Part shown: positions 1 through 9,161 of the stretch, piece after piece
Position numbering within the stretch: position 1 is the first letter of the stretch
Layout of the letters: every line of letters starts with the position of its first letter
Source: Pseudomonadota bacterium
GTDB taxonomy: Bacteria > Oederibacteriota > Muellerivitia > Muellerivitales > Muellerivitaceae
Assembly: GCA_021324075.1 (NCBI GenBank)
Contig: JAJPJW010000020.1
Location: forward strand, 1 to 33,692
Direction of reading: 5' to 3'
Length of the DNA: 33,692 nt
Position numbers and translations under genes: made by a program
The notes under the pieces: model-generated
The model's input: the letters and a program-made list of their open reading frames with translations, nothing else
Database searches by the model: none
Told to the model about the DNA's origin: nothing

Positions 1-857
1 CAAACCAGCGGATTAGCCAAAAGGTATTGCAGGGCCACCCGGGCCAGGTCCTTCACGTCGCTTCCGAAACGGGTCTTCAGCTTCTCGACCTTGGGCTGTA
101 CTCCCAGCAGGAATTCGGTGGTGAAGCGGTTATCCCCCTTGCGGTGGTCGCCTTCCTCGAAGTTGGGCGGGTTCTTCGGGTCGAACTTGCCTAATAGAAT
201 GCCCTGGTTTAGGGGGGAAAAGGCCACGAAGCTCATCTTTCTTTCCTTCAGGAGTTTCCAGACCGGCGTGCCTTCCCGCACGAACTGGTCGTCCATGATA
301 TGGGCCCAGCTTTGCAACACGTCGGGTTGCACCTTGGGCACCAGCTTCACGAAGTCGCCGTTGGAATAGGCCGACTGGCCGATGAGGCGGATCTTGCCTT
401 CCTTCTTCAACTGGTGCATGACGGCCACCGCGTCGTCCAGGTAACGGTCATCCGGGCCGAAGTCCCCGTGGTGGAAGTAATAAAGGTCGATGACGTCCCG
501 CTTCAGGTTGATGAGGGACTGTTCACATTGGTGCCGGATATGGGCGGGTTCATAGGCGTGGGCCGCGGTGCCGGGGAACCAGCCCACCTTGGTGGCGACG
601 ACGAGTTTCTTCGTGCGGGAACCCAGGATCTCGGCCAGCATGTGCTCGGCCCGGCCGTTGCCGTAGACGTCGGCGTTGTCGAAGTGGTTGACGCCCTGGT
701 CCAGGGCGAAATCGATGGCCCGCTTGATTTCCACCGCATCCACGTTGGCCCAGCCGTTGGGGGAGCCGTTGACCCAGTTGAGCCCTCCCATGGTCCAGCA
801 GCCCAGGCTGATTTCGGAGACTTCGACGCCGGATTGGCCCAATTTGCGGTATTTCAT
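1..857 (-). CDS. Aldo/keto reductase, C-terminus cut by window edge
   Basis: NAD(P)H-dependent oxidoreductase of the aldo/keto reductase superfamily, probably cytosolic; the substrate cannot be told. The 285 visible residues begin MKYRKLGQSG, the usual first strand of the family. The catalytic tetrad is readable: Asp60 and Tyr65 in FDNADVYGNGR, Lys90 in VVATK and His129 in DLYYFHHGD. The fragment ends in ALQYLLANPLV, the stretch just before the cofactor-binding SANR-type region, so roughly 40 or more residues lie beyond position 1. The ATG at 857 is preceded by GGGAGGAACC, a good ribosome binding site. It is divergent from the receiver gene at 1094. The fold is certain; the exact subfamily (close to general stress/auxin-induced AKRs) is not. 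Confidence 0.9.
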   Translation of the reverse strand, partial: MKYRKLGQSGVEVSEISLGCWTMGGLNWVNGSPNGWANVDAVEIKRAIDFALDQGVNHFDNADVYGNGRAEHMLAEILGSRTKKLVVATKVGWFPGTAAHAYEPAHIRHQCEQSLINLKRDVIDLYYFHHGDFGPDDRYLDDAVAVMHQLKKEGKIRLIGQSAYSNGDFVKLVPKVQPDVLQSWAHIMDDQFVREGTPVWKLLKERKMSFVAFSPLNQGILLGKFDPKNPPNFEEGDHRKGDNRFTTEFLLGVQPKVEKLKTRFGSDVKDLARVALQYLLANPLV

Positions 858-1037
858 GGTTCCTCCCGAGTGGTATGGGGCCCAGATTAGCTAAAGAAAA
901 GGCCTTTTCCTAGGCTGGGGAAGGCCGATTTTGCACTTGTCCGGGCCGATTGGGTAAAAAATTCCTGGGTTGGGTAATTCACGGCCCCCCAAGCCGCCCT
1001 TTGAGGCGAATTGGGCCTTATTTCAGGGGTTATTCTT

Positions 1038-1053
1038 TGGCATACCGCTTGCC
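1038..1053 (+). promoter_or_regulatory. Putative sigma-54 (-24/-12) promoter
   Basis: TGGCAT-ACCGC-TTGCC matches the RpoN consensus TGGCAC-N5-TTGCA, with the GG (1039-1040) and GC (1051-1052) elements at the canonical spacing. The expected start of transcription is near 1064, leaving a leader of about 30 bases before the receiver gene. No RpoN activator is visible in the window. Confidence 0.55.
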
Positions 1054-1093
1054 CTAGTTAAGGACGAAGATCATAAAACCAAGGAGAGACGCT

Positions 1094-1492
1094 ATGAAAC
1101 GCAATGATTTCCGTATCTTGATCGCCGAGGATGACGCCGCTATCCGCAAGCTGTATGAAAAGGCCTTCAAGCAGGAGGGCTATGAAGTGGTGACGGTGGA
1201 AGCGGGCGGGGAAATCCTGGCCGAACTGTCCGACAGCCCCTACGACCTGCTGATCACGGACCTGAAGCTGCAACACACCAGCGCCCTGGAAATCCTGCCC
1301 GAAGTGCGCAAAAAGAAGCCGATGCTCCCCGTCATCGTGGTTTCGGGTTACTACTCGAAGATGGTGGAGGACTTCCACGGTAAGGGTTTCAACGTGAACC
1401 TTTTCCTGAGCAAGCCGCTGACCTTGAACGACCTCAAGACGGCCGTGCGCCGCACTTTGGGGCTGCCGGTGGCGGAAGATTCCGTTGCTTAA
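1094..1492 (+). CDS. Single-domain response regulator (CheY-like receiver)
   Basis: A 132-residue stand-alone phosphoreceiver. The acidic pocket is Glu12-Asp13-Asp14 (LIAEDDAAIRK), the phosphoacceptor is Asp56 (LLITDLKL), the switch Ser is Ser84 (VVSGYY) and the conserved Lys is Lys107 (LSKPLT). All canonical residues are present, so it should be phosphorylated by a histidine kinase. It has no DNA-binding or enzymatic output domain; it must act by protein contact or in a phosphorelay. The ATG at 1094 follows AAGGAG at 1081-1086. No kinase gene is adjacent, so it is an orphan. Flanking genes point toward or away from it, so it is probably monocistronic, transcribed from the sigma-54-like promoter just upstream. 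Confidence 0.93.
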   Translation: MKRNDFRILIAEDDAAIRKLYEKAFKQEGYEVVTVEAGGEILAELSDSPYDLLITDLKLQHTSALEILPEVRKKKPMLPVIVVSGYYSKMVEDFHGKGFNVNLFLSKPLTLNDLKTAVRRTLGLPVAEDSVA

Positions 1493-1507
1493 CCTGCAAG
1501 TTTTCGC

Positions 1508-2449
1508 CTACTTCCTGTGGCTGGCCTTGGTCAACCGGTCGTTGATGGCCCGGCCAAGGCCCTGGTCGGGGACGGGCAGGGCCCAAATGACATCCAAGTT
1601 CCTCTCATCCAGCCTCCTCACGGCGGCGAAGAGATTCGCCGCCGCTTCCCTCAAATCCTGATGCTCGGACAGGCTTTCCACGGCCGCGAAGGGACCCGGG
1701 TCGGCGGGTTTCCCCAGGCCCAGCCATCCGAGCCTCTGGCCCTGGGGAAGGGCTTCCTGGGGACCTGCGAGGATGAGGGGTGTTCGGGGAGCATAGTGGC
1801 TCTCCAATTGTCCCGGCGCCAAAATCTGGCCGGGCGCCTTTTGCGCCACCCGGACTGGACCGATCAGCGCCTGAATTTCCTCCAACGGCGCACCGCCTGG
1901 TCGAAGGAGCACGGGTTCCTTGTCGATAAAGGAAAGGACCGTGGATTCCACCCCGACCTGGCAGGGGCCTCCGTCTAAGATCATTTCAATTTTCTTCCCG
2001 AAAGACTTTCTGACGTGTTCCGCCGTCGTGGGGCTCACCTGGCCGAAAAGATTCGCGCTGGGCGCCGCGATGGGCCGGCCCGACTCCCGGATCAGCTCCA
2101 GGGCCAGCGGGTGGTTGGGCACCCTTATGGCCACGGTCGGCATGGAGGAGGTCACGATGTCAGGAACCATGGGGGACTTGGGAAGGACCACCGTCAAGGG
2201 GCCCGGCCAGAACTTTTCCACGAGCTTCAAGGCCGCCGACGGGAATTTTTGGACCAGGATCTCGGCCTGGCGCAGGTCGGCCACGTGCACGATGAGGGGG
2301 TCGAAGGTGGGGCGGTTCTTCACCTCGAAGACCTGGGCCACGGCGTAGGGGTTCAAGGCGTCGGCGCCCAGGCCGTAGACGGTCTCGGTGGGGAAGGCCA
2401 CCAGCCCGCCTTCCTGGATGATCTGCGCGGCTTTTTGGATGTCAGACAT
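1508..2449 (-). CDS. sua5: L-threonylcarbamoyladenylate synthase, Sua5 type
   Basis: Makes threonylcarbamoyl-AMP from threonine, bicarbonate and ATP, the first step of N6-threonylcarbamoyladenosine (t6A37) formation on ANN-decoding tRNAs. The 313-residue protein has the YrdC core at about 5-200: PTETVYGLG (20-28), [12 protein letters not shown] (44-55), [11 protein letters not shown] (131-141) and DGG...GVESTV (159-171). A C-terminal Sua5 domain starts near [13 protein letters not shown] (210-222), which separates it from the shorter TsaC/YrdC form. The ATG at 2449 lies 10 bases after the ppc stop on the same strand, with AGGG just upstream, so the two are very likely co-transcribed. The partners TsaB, TsaD and TsaE are not in the window. 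Confidence 0.95.
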   Translation of the reverse strand: MSDIQKAAQIIQEGGLVAFPTETVYGLGADALNPYAVAQVFEVKNRPTFDPLIVHVADLRQAEILVQKFPSAALKLVEKFWPGPLTVVLPKSPMVPDIVTSSMPTVAIRVPNHPLALELIRESGRPIAAPSANLFGQVSPTTAEHVRKSFGKKIEMILDGGPCQVGVESTVLSFIDKEPVLLRPGGAPLEEIQALIGPVRVAQKAPGQILAPGQLESHYAPRTPLILAGPQEALPQGQRLGWLGLGKPADPGPFAAVESLSEHQDLREAAANLFAAVRRLDERNLDVIWALPVPDQGLGRAINDRLTKASHRK

Positions 2450-2459
2450 GGGGACCCTA

Positions 2460-5273
2460 TCAGCCGGTGTTCTTGAGGCCCGCGGCGATACCGTTGATGG
2501 TCATGAGGATCGCCTCCTCCAGGTCCCGGGCTTCGGCTTCGCCGGGATTGGCGCGGAAGCGCTTGATGAGCTCGATTTGGACGAAACTCAAGGGATCAAT
2601 ATAGGGGTTGCGGCGCTTGATGGATTCGTAAAGGGGCCGGTCCTTCTCCAGTAATTCCTTCACCTGGACGATGTCGCAGACCACCCTCACCGCCCGGTCG
2701 TATTCGGCCTTGATCAGGTCGAATATTTCCTTGCCAAGGGCCTTGTCCGGCACCAACTCCGAATAACGGCGGGCAATGTCGATGTCCGCCTTGAAGAGGA
2801 TCATCTGCGCGTTGTCCAGCACGGTCTGGAAGAAGGGCCACTGGCCGTACATTTCCCGCAGGGTCGAGAGGCCTTTCTCCGGTTCGGTTTTCAGGTACTC
2901 CTCGATGGCATTGCCGATGCCGTACCAGCCGGGCAGGGTGGTCCGGTTCTGCATCCAGGAAAAGACCCAGGGAATGGCCCGCAGGGCTTCGATGGAATCG
3001 CCTTTCCCGCGGCTGGCGGGGCGGCTGCCGATACGGTGCCGGCTGATTTCGCCGATGGGCGTGGCCGCATGGAAATACTCCACGAAGCGGGGATGGCTAT
3101 AGACCAGCGAATGGTAGGCCTGGAAGGACTGGCGCGAGAGCTTTTCCATGATCTGCTTCCATTCGGCCTTGGGGATGACCTCTTTGGGCGGGAAGGAGGC
3201 CCTTAAGACCGCGTTGGTGATCTGTTCCAGGTGGCGCAAGGCGGTGGAGGATTCCCCATAGCGGTCGCTGATGACCTCGCCCTGCTCGGTGATCTTGATG
3301 CGGCCTTTGACCGTGCCGGGCGGCTGGGCCAGGATGGCCTGCCCGGCGGGCCCGCCGCCGCGGCCCACGCTGCCGCCCCGGCCGTGGAAAAGCCGCAAGA
3401 GGATGTTGTGGTTGTCGGCCATGCGCACCAGGTCGATCTGGGCCTTGTAGAGGGACCAGTTGGCGGTCAGGTAGCCCCCCTCCTTGTTGGAGTCGCTGTA
3501 ACCCAGCATGATTTCCTGCACGTCGTTGCGCAGGCCCAGGTGGGCCCGGTAGGAGTCGTTCTTCAAAAGGCGCTCGAACATGCCGGCGGCGCGGCGCAGG
3601 TCGTCGCCGGTCTCGAAAAGCGGGACGATGTTCAGGTGGCTGTAATGGTCCTTGCGGTAGAGGCCGGCCTCGCGCAAAAACAACAGCACGGCCAGCACGT
3701 CCGAAACGCCGTGGGTCATGGAAATGATGTAGGTGTCGACGGCCCGGGGGTTCAGGTGTTCCTGGATCATGGCCAGGACCCTGAAGGTCTCCAGCGTCTC
3801 CATGGTTTCGGCGCTGTATTCGGCCTTGGGCGGGATCAAGGGGCGCTCGTCCCTGAGCAGGCTTTCCAGCAGGACCAGCCTTTTTTCCTCGTCCAGGGAC
3901 AGGTAATCGGGGCGGATGCCCATTTTTTCCAGTATCTCGGCCAGGGCCTGGGTGTGGCGGAGCGAGTGCTGGCGGATATCCAGGCTGGCCAGGCGGAATC
4001 CGAAAACCTCCGCGTTGTGCCTTACCTTGGCCAGGAAGCCGTCGGCCAGGATGGCGCCCTTGTTGGCCCTGAGGCTTACGTCCATGACGTTCAGGTCCCC
4101 GAGGAATTCGGAGCCGCTGGCGTACCAGGTGCCGGTCGGCGGGGTCGGGGGGATCTTGTGCCAGTCCTTGCCGAAGGATTCGACATGGGCCAGGGTTCTG
4201 AGGAGTTTTTCGTGGATGTAATTGCATTTCTGCCGGTAGCGTTCGTGCCAGATCTGCTGGGAGATCCGTTCGGCCAATTCGGGGAAAAGGGATTCGTCCC
4301 GCGCGATGGAGGCGGTCATTTCGGACGTAATGGGCGTCTGGCGGTCCGAGGGACTCAAACGGCTGCTGAGCTCCTCGATGGCCTTGATATGGGCCTTCAA
4401 GGCCGAGATGCGCTGCAGCTTCACCGTTTCAACGGTGACTTCGGGCGTGACGAAGGGGTTTCCGTCCCGGTCCCCGCCCACCCAGGAGCCGAAGCGCAGG
4501 AAGGGGGGGAGGGCCCAGGAGGTCTTGGGGAATTCCTTCTTGAGGGAGCGTTCCAGGTCCCGGTAAAGCGCCGGCATGACGCCCCAGAGGGATTCCTCGA
4601 AGTAATAAAGGTAACCTTTGACCTCGTCCAAGACCGTCAGCTTGGCCTGGCGAACCTCATCGGACTGCCAGAGGGCCACGATTTCTTCCAGGATGGACTT
4701 CAGGATGTCGTCCCGCTCGGTTTCGGGCAGGTGTTCCTCGGAGAGCTTCAAGGCGGTGGTGTAGACACGGTGCAGCTTGGTGAGGGTGGTCCGGCGCTTG
4801 GATTCGGTGGGGTGGGCGGTGAAGACCATGAGGATCTTGGCCTGGTCCAGGAGGGCCTGGATCTTGCGCGGCAGGATCCCCTGCTCCCGCAGGGCCGAAA
4901 CGGCCTCGGGGATGGAGCCGGAACGGTGGGAGCCGTCCTCGGGAATGGCGTGGAGGGCGTGGACCACGTCGATTTTCTCGGCCAGGTTGATCAGGCCGAA
5001 GAAATGGGTGAAGGCCTTGGTGAGCAGGTTGAGTTTTTCCACGGGAAGGGAAGCCACGATTTGGGCCAGTTCCTCGCCGATGCGCGGGTCCGAGGTGACC
5101 CGGAAATTCTTGGCCAACTGGCGGACCCTTTCCACCAGGGTGAGGGCTTCCGGACCCTCCTGGAAGGCGATGACCTTTCCCAGGGTGGTGGCCAGGGTGT
5201 TGACCAAGGCGGGCAGGGAATAGGGGTCCGACTGGGGGTCGTGGGGGGTGTTGGATTTGGCTTCTTGGAACAT
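2460..5273 (-). CDS. ppc: Phosphoenolpyruvate carboxylase
   Basis: Carboxylates phosphoenolpyruvate with bicarbonate to oxaloacetate, replenishing the TCA cycle. The 937-residue protein is of normal bacterial length (about 880-950). Hallmarks in order: [12 protein letters not shown] (catalytic His near residue 154), [33 protein letters not shown], the glycine-rich loop [39 protein letters not shown] and the invariant C-terminus ending NTG. I chose the ATG at 5273 (MFQEAK). An in-frame TTG at 5297 would add eight residues but lies inside an inverted repeat and gives a non-conserved extension. The ribosome binding site is weak for either start. It is followed after 10 bases by sua5. No allosteric feature beyond the family standard is evident. 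Confidence 0.97.
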   Translation of the reverse strand: MFQEAKSNTPHDPQSDPYSLPALVNTLATTLGKVIAFQEGPEALTLVERVRQLAKNFRVTSDPRIGEELAQIVASLPVEKLNLLTKAFTHFFGLINLAEKIDVVHALHAIPEDGSHRSGSIPEAVSALREQGILPRKIQALLDQAKILMVFTAHPTESKRRTTLTKLHRVYTTALKLSEEHLPETERDDILKSILEEIVALWQSDEVRQAKLTVLDEVKGYLYYFEESLWGVMPALYRDLERSLKKEFPKTSWALPPFLRFGSWVGGDRDGNPFVTPEVTVETVKLQRISALKAHIKAIEELSSRLSPSDRQTPITSEMTASIARDESLFPELAERISQQIWHERYRQKCNYIHEKLLRTLAHVESFGKDWHKIPPTPPTGTWYASGSEFLGDLNVMDVSLRANKGAILADGFLAKVRHNAEVFGFRLASLDIRQHSLRHTQALAEILEKMGIRPDYLSLDEEKRLVLLESLLRDERPLIPPKAEYSAETMETLETFRVLAMIQEHLNPRAVDTYIISMTHGVSDVLAVLLFLREAGLYRKDHYSHLNIVPLFETGDDLRRAAGMFERLLKNDSYRAHLGLRNDVQEIMLGYSDSNKEGGYLTANWSLYKAQIDLVRMADNHNILLRLFHGRGGSVGRGGGPAGQAILAQPPGTVKGRIKITEQGEVISDRYGESSTALRHLEQITNAVLRASFPPKEVIPKAEWKQIMEKLSRQSFQAYHSLVYSHPRFVEYFHAATPIGEISRHRIGSRPASRGKGDSIEALRAIPWVFSWMQNRTTLPGWYGIGNAIEEYLKTEPEKGLSTLREMYGQWPFFQTVLDNAQMILFKADIDIARRYSELVPDKALGKEIFDLIKAEYDRAVRVVCDIVQVKELLEKDRPLYESIKRRNPYIDPLSFVQIELIKRFRANPGEAEARDLEEAILMTINGIAAGLKNTG

Positions 5274-5279
5274 GGAATA

Positions 5280-5391
5280 CCTAAGTTGAACCGCCAAGAC
5301 GCCAAGTCCGCCAAGAAAATCCGAACACCTGCTGGCGGTTGAACAATCTTAGGTTTTATGTCTCCCTTGGCGTTCTTGGCGCCTTGGCGGT
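5280..5391. repeat. Intergenic inverted repeat with CGCCAAG units
   Basis: Between purE and ppc, 5290-5315 (ACCGCCAAGACGCCAAGTCC then GCCAAG) pairs with 5366-5391 with 3 mismatches in 26. Each arm carries three CGCCAAG-type units. Nested inside, 5280-5295 (CCTAAGTTGAACCGCC) is also complementary, with a short gap, to 5334-5353 (GGCGGTTGAACAATCTTAGG). The element could fold as a long stem in RNA and overlaps the TTG start alternative for ppc. Arms of this type recur between genes in unrelated bacteria, but copy number here cannot be judged from one window. Confidence 0.75.
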
Positions 5392-5398
5392 GAAAATT

Positions 5399-5890
5399 TT
5401 AAGTTAACTTTTCTTTAAGAATCTTGTCGGCCTGGTCGGCCCTGTATTGCTTGATCTTCTTGCGCAGTTCGGGGTCCTTGAGCCCCAGGATGGCGATGGC
5501 CAGGAGGGCCGCATTGACCGCGCCCGCCTTGCCCACGGCCAGGGTCCCCACCGGGATGCCGCCCGGCATCTGGGCGGTGGAAAGGAGCGAGTCCAGCCCC
5601 AGGAGCTTGCTTTCCATGGGCACTCCCAAAACCGGGAGCACCGTATGGGCCGCGCAAACGCCGGCCAGATGGGCCGCGCCGCCGGCCGCCGCGATGACGA
5701 CCTCCACACCGCGGTCTTCGGCGCCGGAGACGTACTCCGCCGTTTCCTTGGGCGTGCGATGGGCGGAGAGCACGCGGCATTCATGGGCCACGCCGAACTG
5801 GGCCAGGGTGTCGGAGGCGTTCTTCATCACCTCCCAGTCGGATTTGCTGCCCATCATGATATTCACGAGAGGCTTGCCGGTTGGAGCCAT
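5399..5890 (-). CDS. purE: N5-CAIR mutase (class I PurE)
   Basis: Converts N5-carboxyaminoimidazole ribonucleotide to 4-carboxy-AIR in purine biosynthesis, usually downstream of PurK. The 163-residue protein shows GSKSDWEVM (14-22), the active-site SAHRTP with His44, GGAAHLAG (70-77), PVLGVP (86-91) and MPGGIPVGTLA (108-118), the last typical of class I mutases. The ATG at 5890 (MAPTGK) gives the normal length; an upstream in-frame ATG at 5965 would add 25 non-conserved residues. No purK or other pur gene lies nearby. It reads toward ppc, separated by the CGCCAAG inverted repeat. Confidence 0.95.
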   Translation of the reverse strand: MAPTGKPLVNIMMGSKSDWEVMKNASDTLAQFGVAHECRVLSAHRTPKETAEYVSGAEDRGVEVVIAAAGGAAHLAGVCAAHTVLPVLGVPMESKLLGLDSLLSTAQMPGGIPVGTLAVGKAGAVNAALLAIAILGLKDPELRKKIKQYRADQADKILKEKLT

Positions 5891-6048
5891 GGTCTTTCCC
5901 TTTCGGTGGAATAATGGGGGAGAGAATACCAGATTCGAAAGAAAAATTAAGTACCAAGACGGCAAGACGGGTCGAAATCTGGAAGTTGGTGGGACGTCTT
6001 CATGGCGAAAATTATTCGTAAGCCCGGTTCTTCCTGTAAAATAAGCCT

Positions 6049-6740
6049 ATGACCCCCGAAACCTTCACGCTTTTCTACAAGGCCATCACCCAGGGCCTGA
6101 TCATGGGTTTCTGCACCGCCGCCCTCCTGGGGCCGGTGAACGCCCTGGCGGTGCGCCGGGGCATTGTGAGCGGCTTCCAACAAACCATCGGCGTGGGGGC
6201 GGGGGCCGCCGTGGTGGACGCCATCTGGGCCTATGTGGTCTTCGCGGGGCTTATCAAGGTCGGCATCGTGGGTACGGGCAAGATCGTGGTCTGGTGCCTT
6301 TGCGTGGTATTCCTGCTTTATTTGGCTATTCCATGCTCATGGAAATCCGGGACAACCCGGAGGCCATGGACAACCCCAAGGTTTACAAGCAGATGCGTTT
6401 CCTGGACGATTCCTTCGTGATGGGGTTCCTGATCGCCGCCACCAACCCCTTCTCCCTGCTGCGCTGGATCGGGCTGGTGGGAACCCTGGAGGTCGCGGGG
6501 AACATCGACCTGACCGGAGGGGCCGCCACTTCCTTCTTCTCGGCGGTTTTGGTCAGCGAGATGGTCTGGTTTTTCGGCCTGGGGCTGGTGGTGCAGTACA
6601 GCCGAAACCTTTTCGACCGGCGGGCCCTGGGCATCATCAAGTGGGTCTGCGGGCTGATCCTTCTGGGGTACTACCTGTTCATGGCCGGCAAGGTGGTGGT
6701 GACCCTCATCCATACCGGCGGCGCACCGCTCAACCCCTAA
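6049..6740 (+). pseudogene. LysE/RhtB-family exporter with one-base frameshift
   Basis: Inner-membrane amino-acid or metabolite exporter of the LysE superfamily, about 230 residues once repaired. The first part (frame of 6049) shows GFCTAALLGPVNALAVRRG, the family N-terminal signature, and runs into a third membrane segment VVFLLYL ending at 6324. The rest (...GYSMLMEIRDNP..., GFLIAATNPFSLLRWIGLVG) is read one frame over, from 6324 to 6740. Adding one G in the TTGGC run at 6323-6326 (TTG GGC) restores the family's LLYLGY junction exactly. So the gene is either truncated in the cell (124 residues from the first frame) or the base is a homopolymer error. No strong ribosome binding site precedes the ATG. 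It converges with the CPXCG gene, 12 bases away. Confidence 0.8.
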
Positions 6741-6752
6741 AGACGGCGTTGT

Positions 6753-6941
6753 TTAGTCCTGCTCCCTTTCCACGTCCAGTTCCTCAATCTCCCCGCCCCG
6801 TACCCGGACCCGCAAGGCCACGGGCCGGCAGCAATTCTCGCAATCAGTGGTCCATTGGTGGGTGCCGGAAATGGGGTCCAGCGGGGAAAAATTGGGATAG
6901 CCGCAGTAGGGACAGTCAAACTCGACGGTGGAGCCGCTCAT
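6753..6941 (-). CDS. CPXCG-motif cysteine-rich small protein
   Basis: A 62-residue zinc-ribbon-like protein of the Cys_rich_CPXCG family. Two cysteine knuckles are visible: CPYCG at 10-14 and CENCC at 34-38, followed by the RPVALRV strand typical of the family and an acidic C-terminus. The function of the family is unknown; metal binding is inferred from the cysteines. The ATG at 6941 has AAGG about ten bases upstream. It lies 26 bases after the FecR-domain gene on the same strand, so they probably share a transcript. Confidence 0.85.
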   Translation of the reverse strand: MSGSTVEFDCPYCGYPNFSPLDPISGTHQWTTDCENCCRPVALRVRVRGGEIEELDVEREQD

Positions 6942-6967
6942 GGCGATAGAACCTTGAAAACAGATGA

Positions 6968-7912
6968 TTATGGGGTTGTTGCCGTTGATTTGGGTTCTTG
7001 CCGCTCAAAGGACCAATCCGACTCGTCGATCTTCAATTCCGGATGGTCTTCCGACAGTTTCTGGAGGCTGCTGCGCGCCCGGGTATAATCCGGCTGGATC
7101 TCGAGGGCTTCCTTCCAAAAATCTTCGGCCTCACGGAACCTTCCGGCGTTATAGGCATCCTGTCCGTAATGGTAGACTTGGCTGGCTTGCTGCATCTTTG
7201 ATCCCCAAACCCCGTCGGCCCGAAGTTCACTGACGATTAAGTTATCGCTCAAGAGAATGTTGTTGACGACGTCCGCCAGGAGGTCTTGCTCGTCGAAGAA
7301 CCGGTTATAGTTGGTGGCGTCCAGCTCATCGATGGGATCGGGATCCTCTTTCTTCATTTTCCCCGCAATCCAGGTGTTTTCAGTCTGGTTGGCCTTGAAT
7401 TTTTCCTCGTGGTCCTTGTCGATGACGGTCAGCTTCCCAACCATGTATTGGGCGGTGAAGCTTTCATCGGTGGGGTCGTAGGTCAGGATGGCATGGACAT
7501 CGTTGATGGAAGCCACCACCGACCCGGCGTTGATCTCGAAGAAACTTTGAGCGGAACCGCGGCCTCCCGTTTTGAGGAGCAAGGTCCCATTTTTCAAAAT
7601 AAGCCGGATCTGCCGGTCCGGGCCCTCAAAATAATACTCGTCGATGACCACGGAAGTATTGCCACTGAGCCCGATCCTATCCCCGCCGTGGGTTTTCAAG
7701 ATCACCCAACTCCTGTCGTAGCAGGTCAGGATGTCCCCCTTGGCGACGGTGCTCTCGGTCTGAAGGGCATAGGGTTTGGAACCGTCCGCGGGCTGGTCCA
7801 TGATCGTTCCGTTCAGCTTATCGACAGTCGCTTCGTTGTAGGCCGTCGCCTGGAGAAGGCCCGGAACCAGGAGGCTGAGCACCGCCAAGAGAAGCAGGTT
7901 GTTTAAACGCAT
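6968..7912 (-). CDS. Exported FecR-domain protein with C-terminal TPR
   Basis: A 314-residue exported protein. Residues 1-23 form a signal peptide (MRLNNLLLLAVLSLLVPG...QATA). Residues about 30-160 look like a FecR-type beta domain: AKGDILTCYDRSWVILKTHG, GGDRIGLSGNTSVVIDEY, then LILKNGTLLLKTGG. Residues about 245-285 (YHYGQDAYNAGRFREAEDFW...LEIQPDYTRA) form a TPR pair. FecR domains occur both in anti-sigma factors and in stand-alone periplasmic proteins. With no transmembrane segment beyond the signal and no sigma gene beside it, this one is more likely a periplasmic or surface structural protein. The ATG at 7912 has AAGGAG seven bases upstream. The CPXCG gene follows after 26 bases. Confidence 0.8.
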   Translation of the reverse strand: MRLNNLLLLAVLSLLVPGLLQATAYNEATVDKLNGTIMDQPADGSKPYALQTESTVAKGDILTCYDRSWVILKTHGGDRIGLSGNTSVVIDEYYFEGPDRQIRLILKNGTLLLKTGGRGSAQSFFEINAGSVVASINDVHAILTYDPTDESFTAQYMVGKLTVIDKDHEEKFKANQTENTWIAGKMKKEDPDPIDELDATNYNRFFDEQDLLADVVNNILLSDNLIVSELRADGVWGSKMQQASQVYHYGQDAYNAGRFREAEDFWKEALEIQPDYTRARSSLQKLSEDHPELKIDESDWSFERQEPKSTATTP

Positions 7913-8014
7913 GGACGCTCCTTGGAAATAAGGGAACAGCGGGGAATATTCTAGCAGGCCCCCGGGGAAGGCTCCAGGTGGATTTCGCCGGCCCGGGGTG
8001 GCGGGGCAAAAGAA

Positions 8015-8245
8015 GTGGGAATTCCCACGGGGTTCAGAAATTTATCAAAGTCACTTTCAGGCGAGGGGTCGTGACTTGGATATTTCGAGATACGCAGTTT
8101 ATCAATGTAAAGAGGGTCCTCGACCCTAGAATTGAAAACTGTGTCATCCTCATAAACTACATCGGGCTACGCCCGATTTTAGAAGTGAGCATGAGGGCAC
8201 CCAAATTCCACAGGAATTTGGGTATAACAGTCTGCATCGAATGAG
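8015..8245. repeat. Chain of hairpins, possible MITE-like or structured-RNA element
   Basis: This occupies most of the 397-base gap 7913-8309, which holds no convincing gene. Perfect stems follow one another: GTGGGAATTCCCAC (8015-8028); AAGTCAC/GTGACTT (8048-8054/8071-8077); AGGGTC-CTC-GACCCT (8113-8127), itself inside a looser CAGTTTATCAAT/ATTGAAAACTG pair; ATCGGGC-TAC-GCCCGAT (8161-8177); and an 11-bp stem with three-base loop at 8199-8223. The right end, AACAGTCT followed by GCATCGAATG, resembles that of the second such element at 16932-17185. The rest of the gap (7913-8014, 8246-8309) shows nothing I can name. Confidence 0.6.
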
Positions 8246-8309
8246 ATTGTTTTCGTTTTTCAGCAGCCTGTTAATTTAAACTGCGACCATCCCTCCCAAA
8301 GGATCTTCA

Positions 8310-9161
8310 TTGCAAGACCGCCCCGTTGCGTTCATCACCGGTTGTTCCACCGGCATCGGCTTTGAAACCGCCCTTCTCCTCGCCCGCGAGGGTTACCGGG
8401 TCTTCGCCACGATGCGGGACCTGAAGAAGGCGAATCCCCTGAAGGAGGCCGCGAAAGGCCTCGACCTTGAAATCCTTCCCTTGGACGTGGACAAGCCCGC
8501 CTCCGTCAAGTCGGCCGTCACCGCCGCCGTAAAAAAGGCCGGACGGATCGACGTGTTGGTCAACAACGCCGGATGGGGTGCATTCGGGGCCTTGGAGGAA
8601 TTCTCCGACGGGGAAATCCGGGCCCAATACGAGACCAACCTGTTCGGGCTGGTGCGGGTGACCCGGCAGGTCCTGCCGGTGATGCGCGGCCAGAAATCCG
8701 GAAGGATCCTCAACATCGGTTCCCTTGCCGGCCGGATGACCTTCGCGGGGATCGGCCTTTACTGCTCCAGCAAATATGCGGTGGAAGCCCTCACGGAAAG
8801 CCTGAGGCTGGAACTGCGCCCCTTCAATATTAAAGTGGCGGTGATCGAGCCTGGCACCATCCGCACGCCTTTCAAGGCCAACCGGCGGAAGGCCCGTCTG
8901 TTCCAGGAAGGCCGTTCGGCCTACCAGAAGACCTTGGAGAGGATTCTTTACTTCGGGAACCACCCTTCCTCTTCCGCGCCAGGCCCCGAGAAGGTGGCTG
9001 TGGCGGTTTTGAAAGCGCTCCGGGCCAGGCGCATGGCCGTCCGCTACCCCGTGGGACGGGACGCGGTTTGGTTTCCCTTGTTGCGGTGGTTCATGCCGGA
9101 TTTCCTTTTTGATTGGGTCTTGGAGCGGCGCTACGCCGGTTTTCAAAGGGAGGGCGCATGA
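8310..9161 (+). CDS. Short-chain dehydrogenase/reductase (classical SDR), first of tandem pair
   Basis: A 283-residue NAD(P)-dependent oxidoreductase, cytosolic, substrate unknown. The Rossmann glycine motif TGCSTGIG is at 10-17, NNAG at 85-88, catalytic Ser138 in NIGSLAG, and Tyr151/Lys155 in YCSSKYA. Acidic residues are absent after the second strand (ATMRDLKK), which favours NADP(H). The C-terminus (RYPVGRDAVWFPLLRWFMPDFLFDWVL) matches the large family of SDRs acting on lipid or retinol-like substrates. The start is TTG at 8310, supported by AAAGGA at 8298-8303; no ATG lies in a suitable place. The stop overlaps the next gene's start as ATGA, so the two are translationally coupled. Confidence 0.92.
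   Translation: MQDRPVAFITGCSTGIGFETALLLAREGYRVFATMRDLKKANPLKEAAKGLDLEILPLDVDKPASVKSAVTAAVKKAGRIDVLVNNAGWGAFGALEEFSDGEIRAQYETNLFGLVRVTRQVLPVMRGQKSGRILNIGSLAGRMTFAGIGLYCSSKYAVEALTESLRLELRPFNIKVAVIEPGTIRTPFKANRRKARLFQEGRSAYQKTLERILYFGNHPSSSAPGPEKVAVAVLKALRARRMAVRYPVGRDAVWFPLLRWFMPDFLFDWVLERRYAGFQREGA

Noticed and set aside
3231-5342. Long plus-strand open frame (703 codons) opposite ppc
   Set aside because: Composition is a mirror of ppc codon bias in GC-rich DNA; no recognisable domain, while ppc on the other strand has every family motif.
5891-6048. Possible purine riboswitch before purE
   Set aside because: I looked for the conserved junction and loop-loop pattern on the minus strand and did not find it.
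7978-8244. 88-codon open frame in the 7913-8309 gap
   Set aside because: Also made of the hairpin-chain element; no ribosome binding site or domain.
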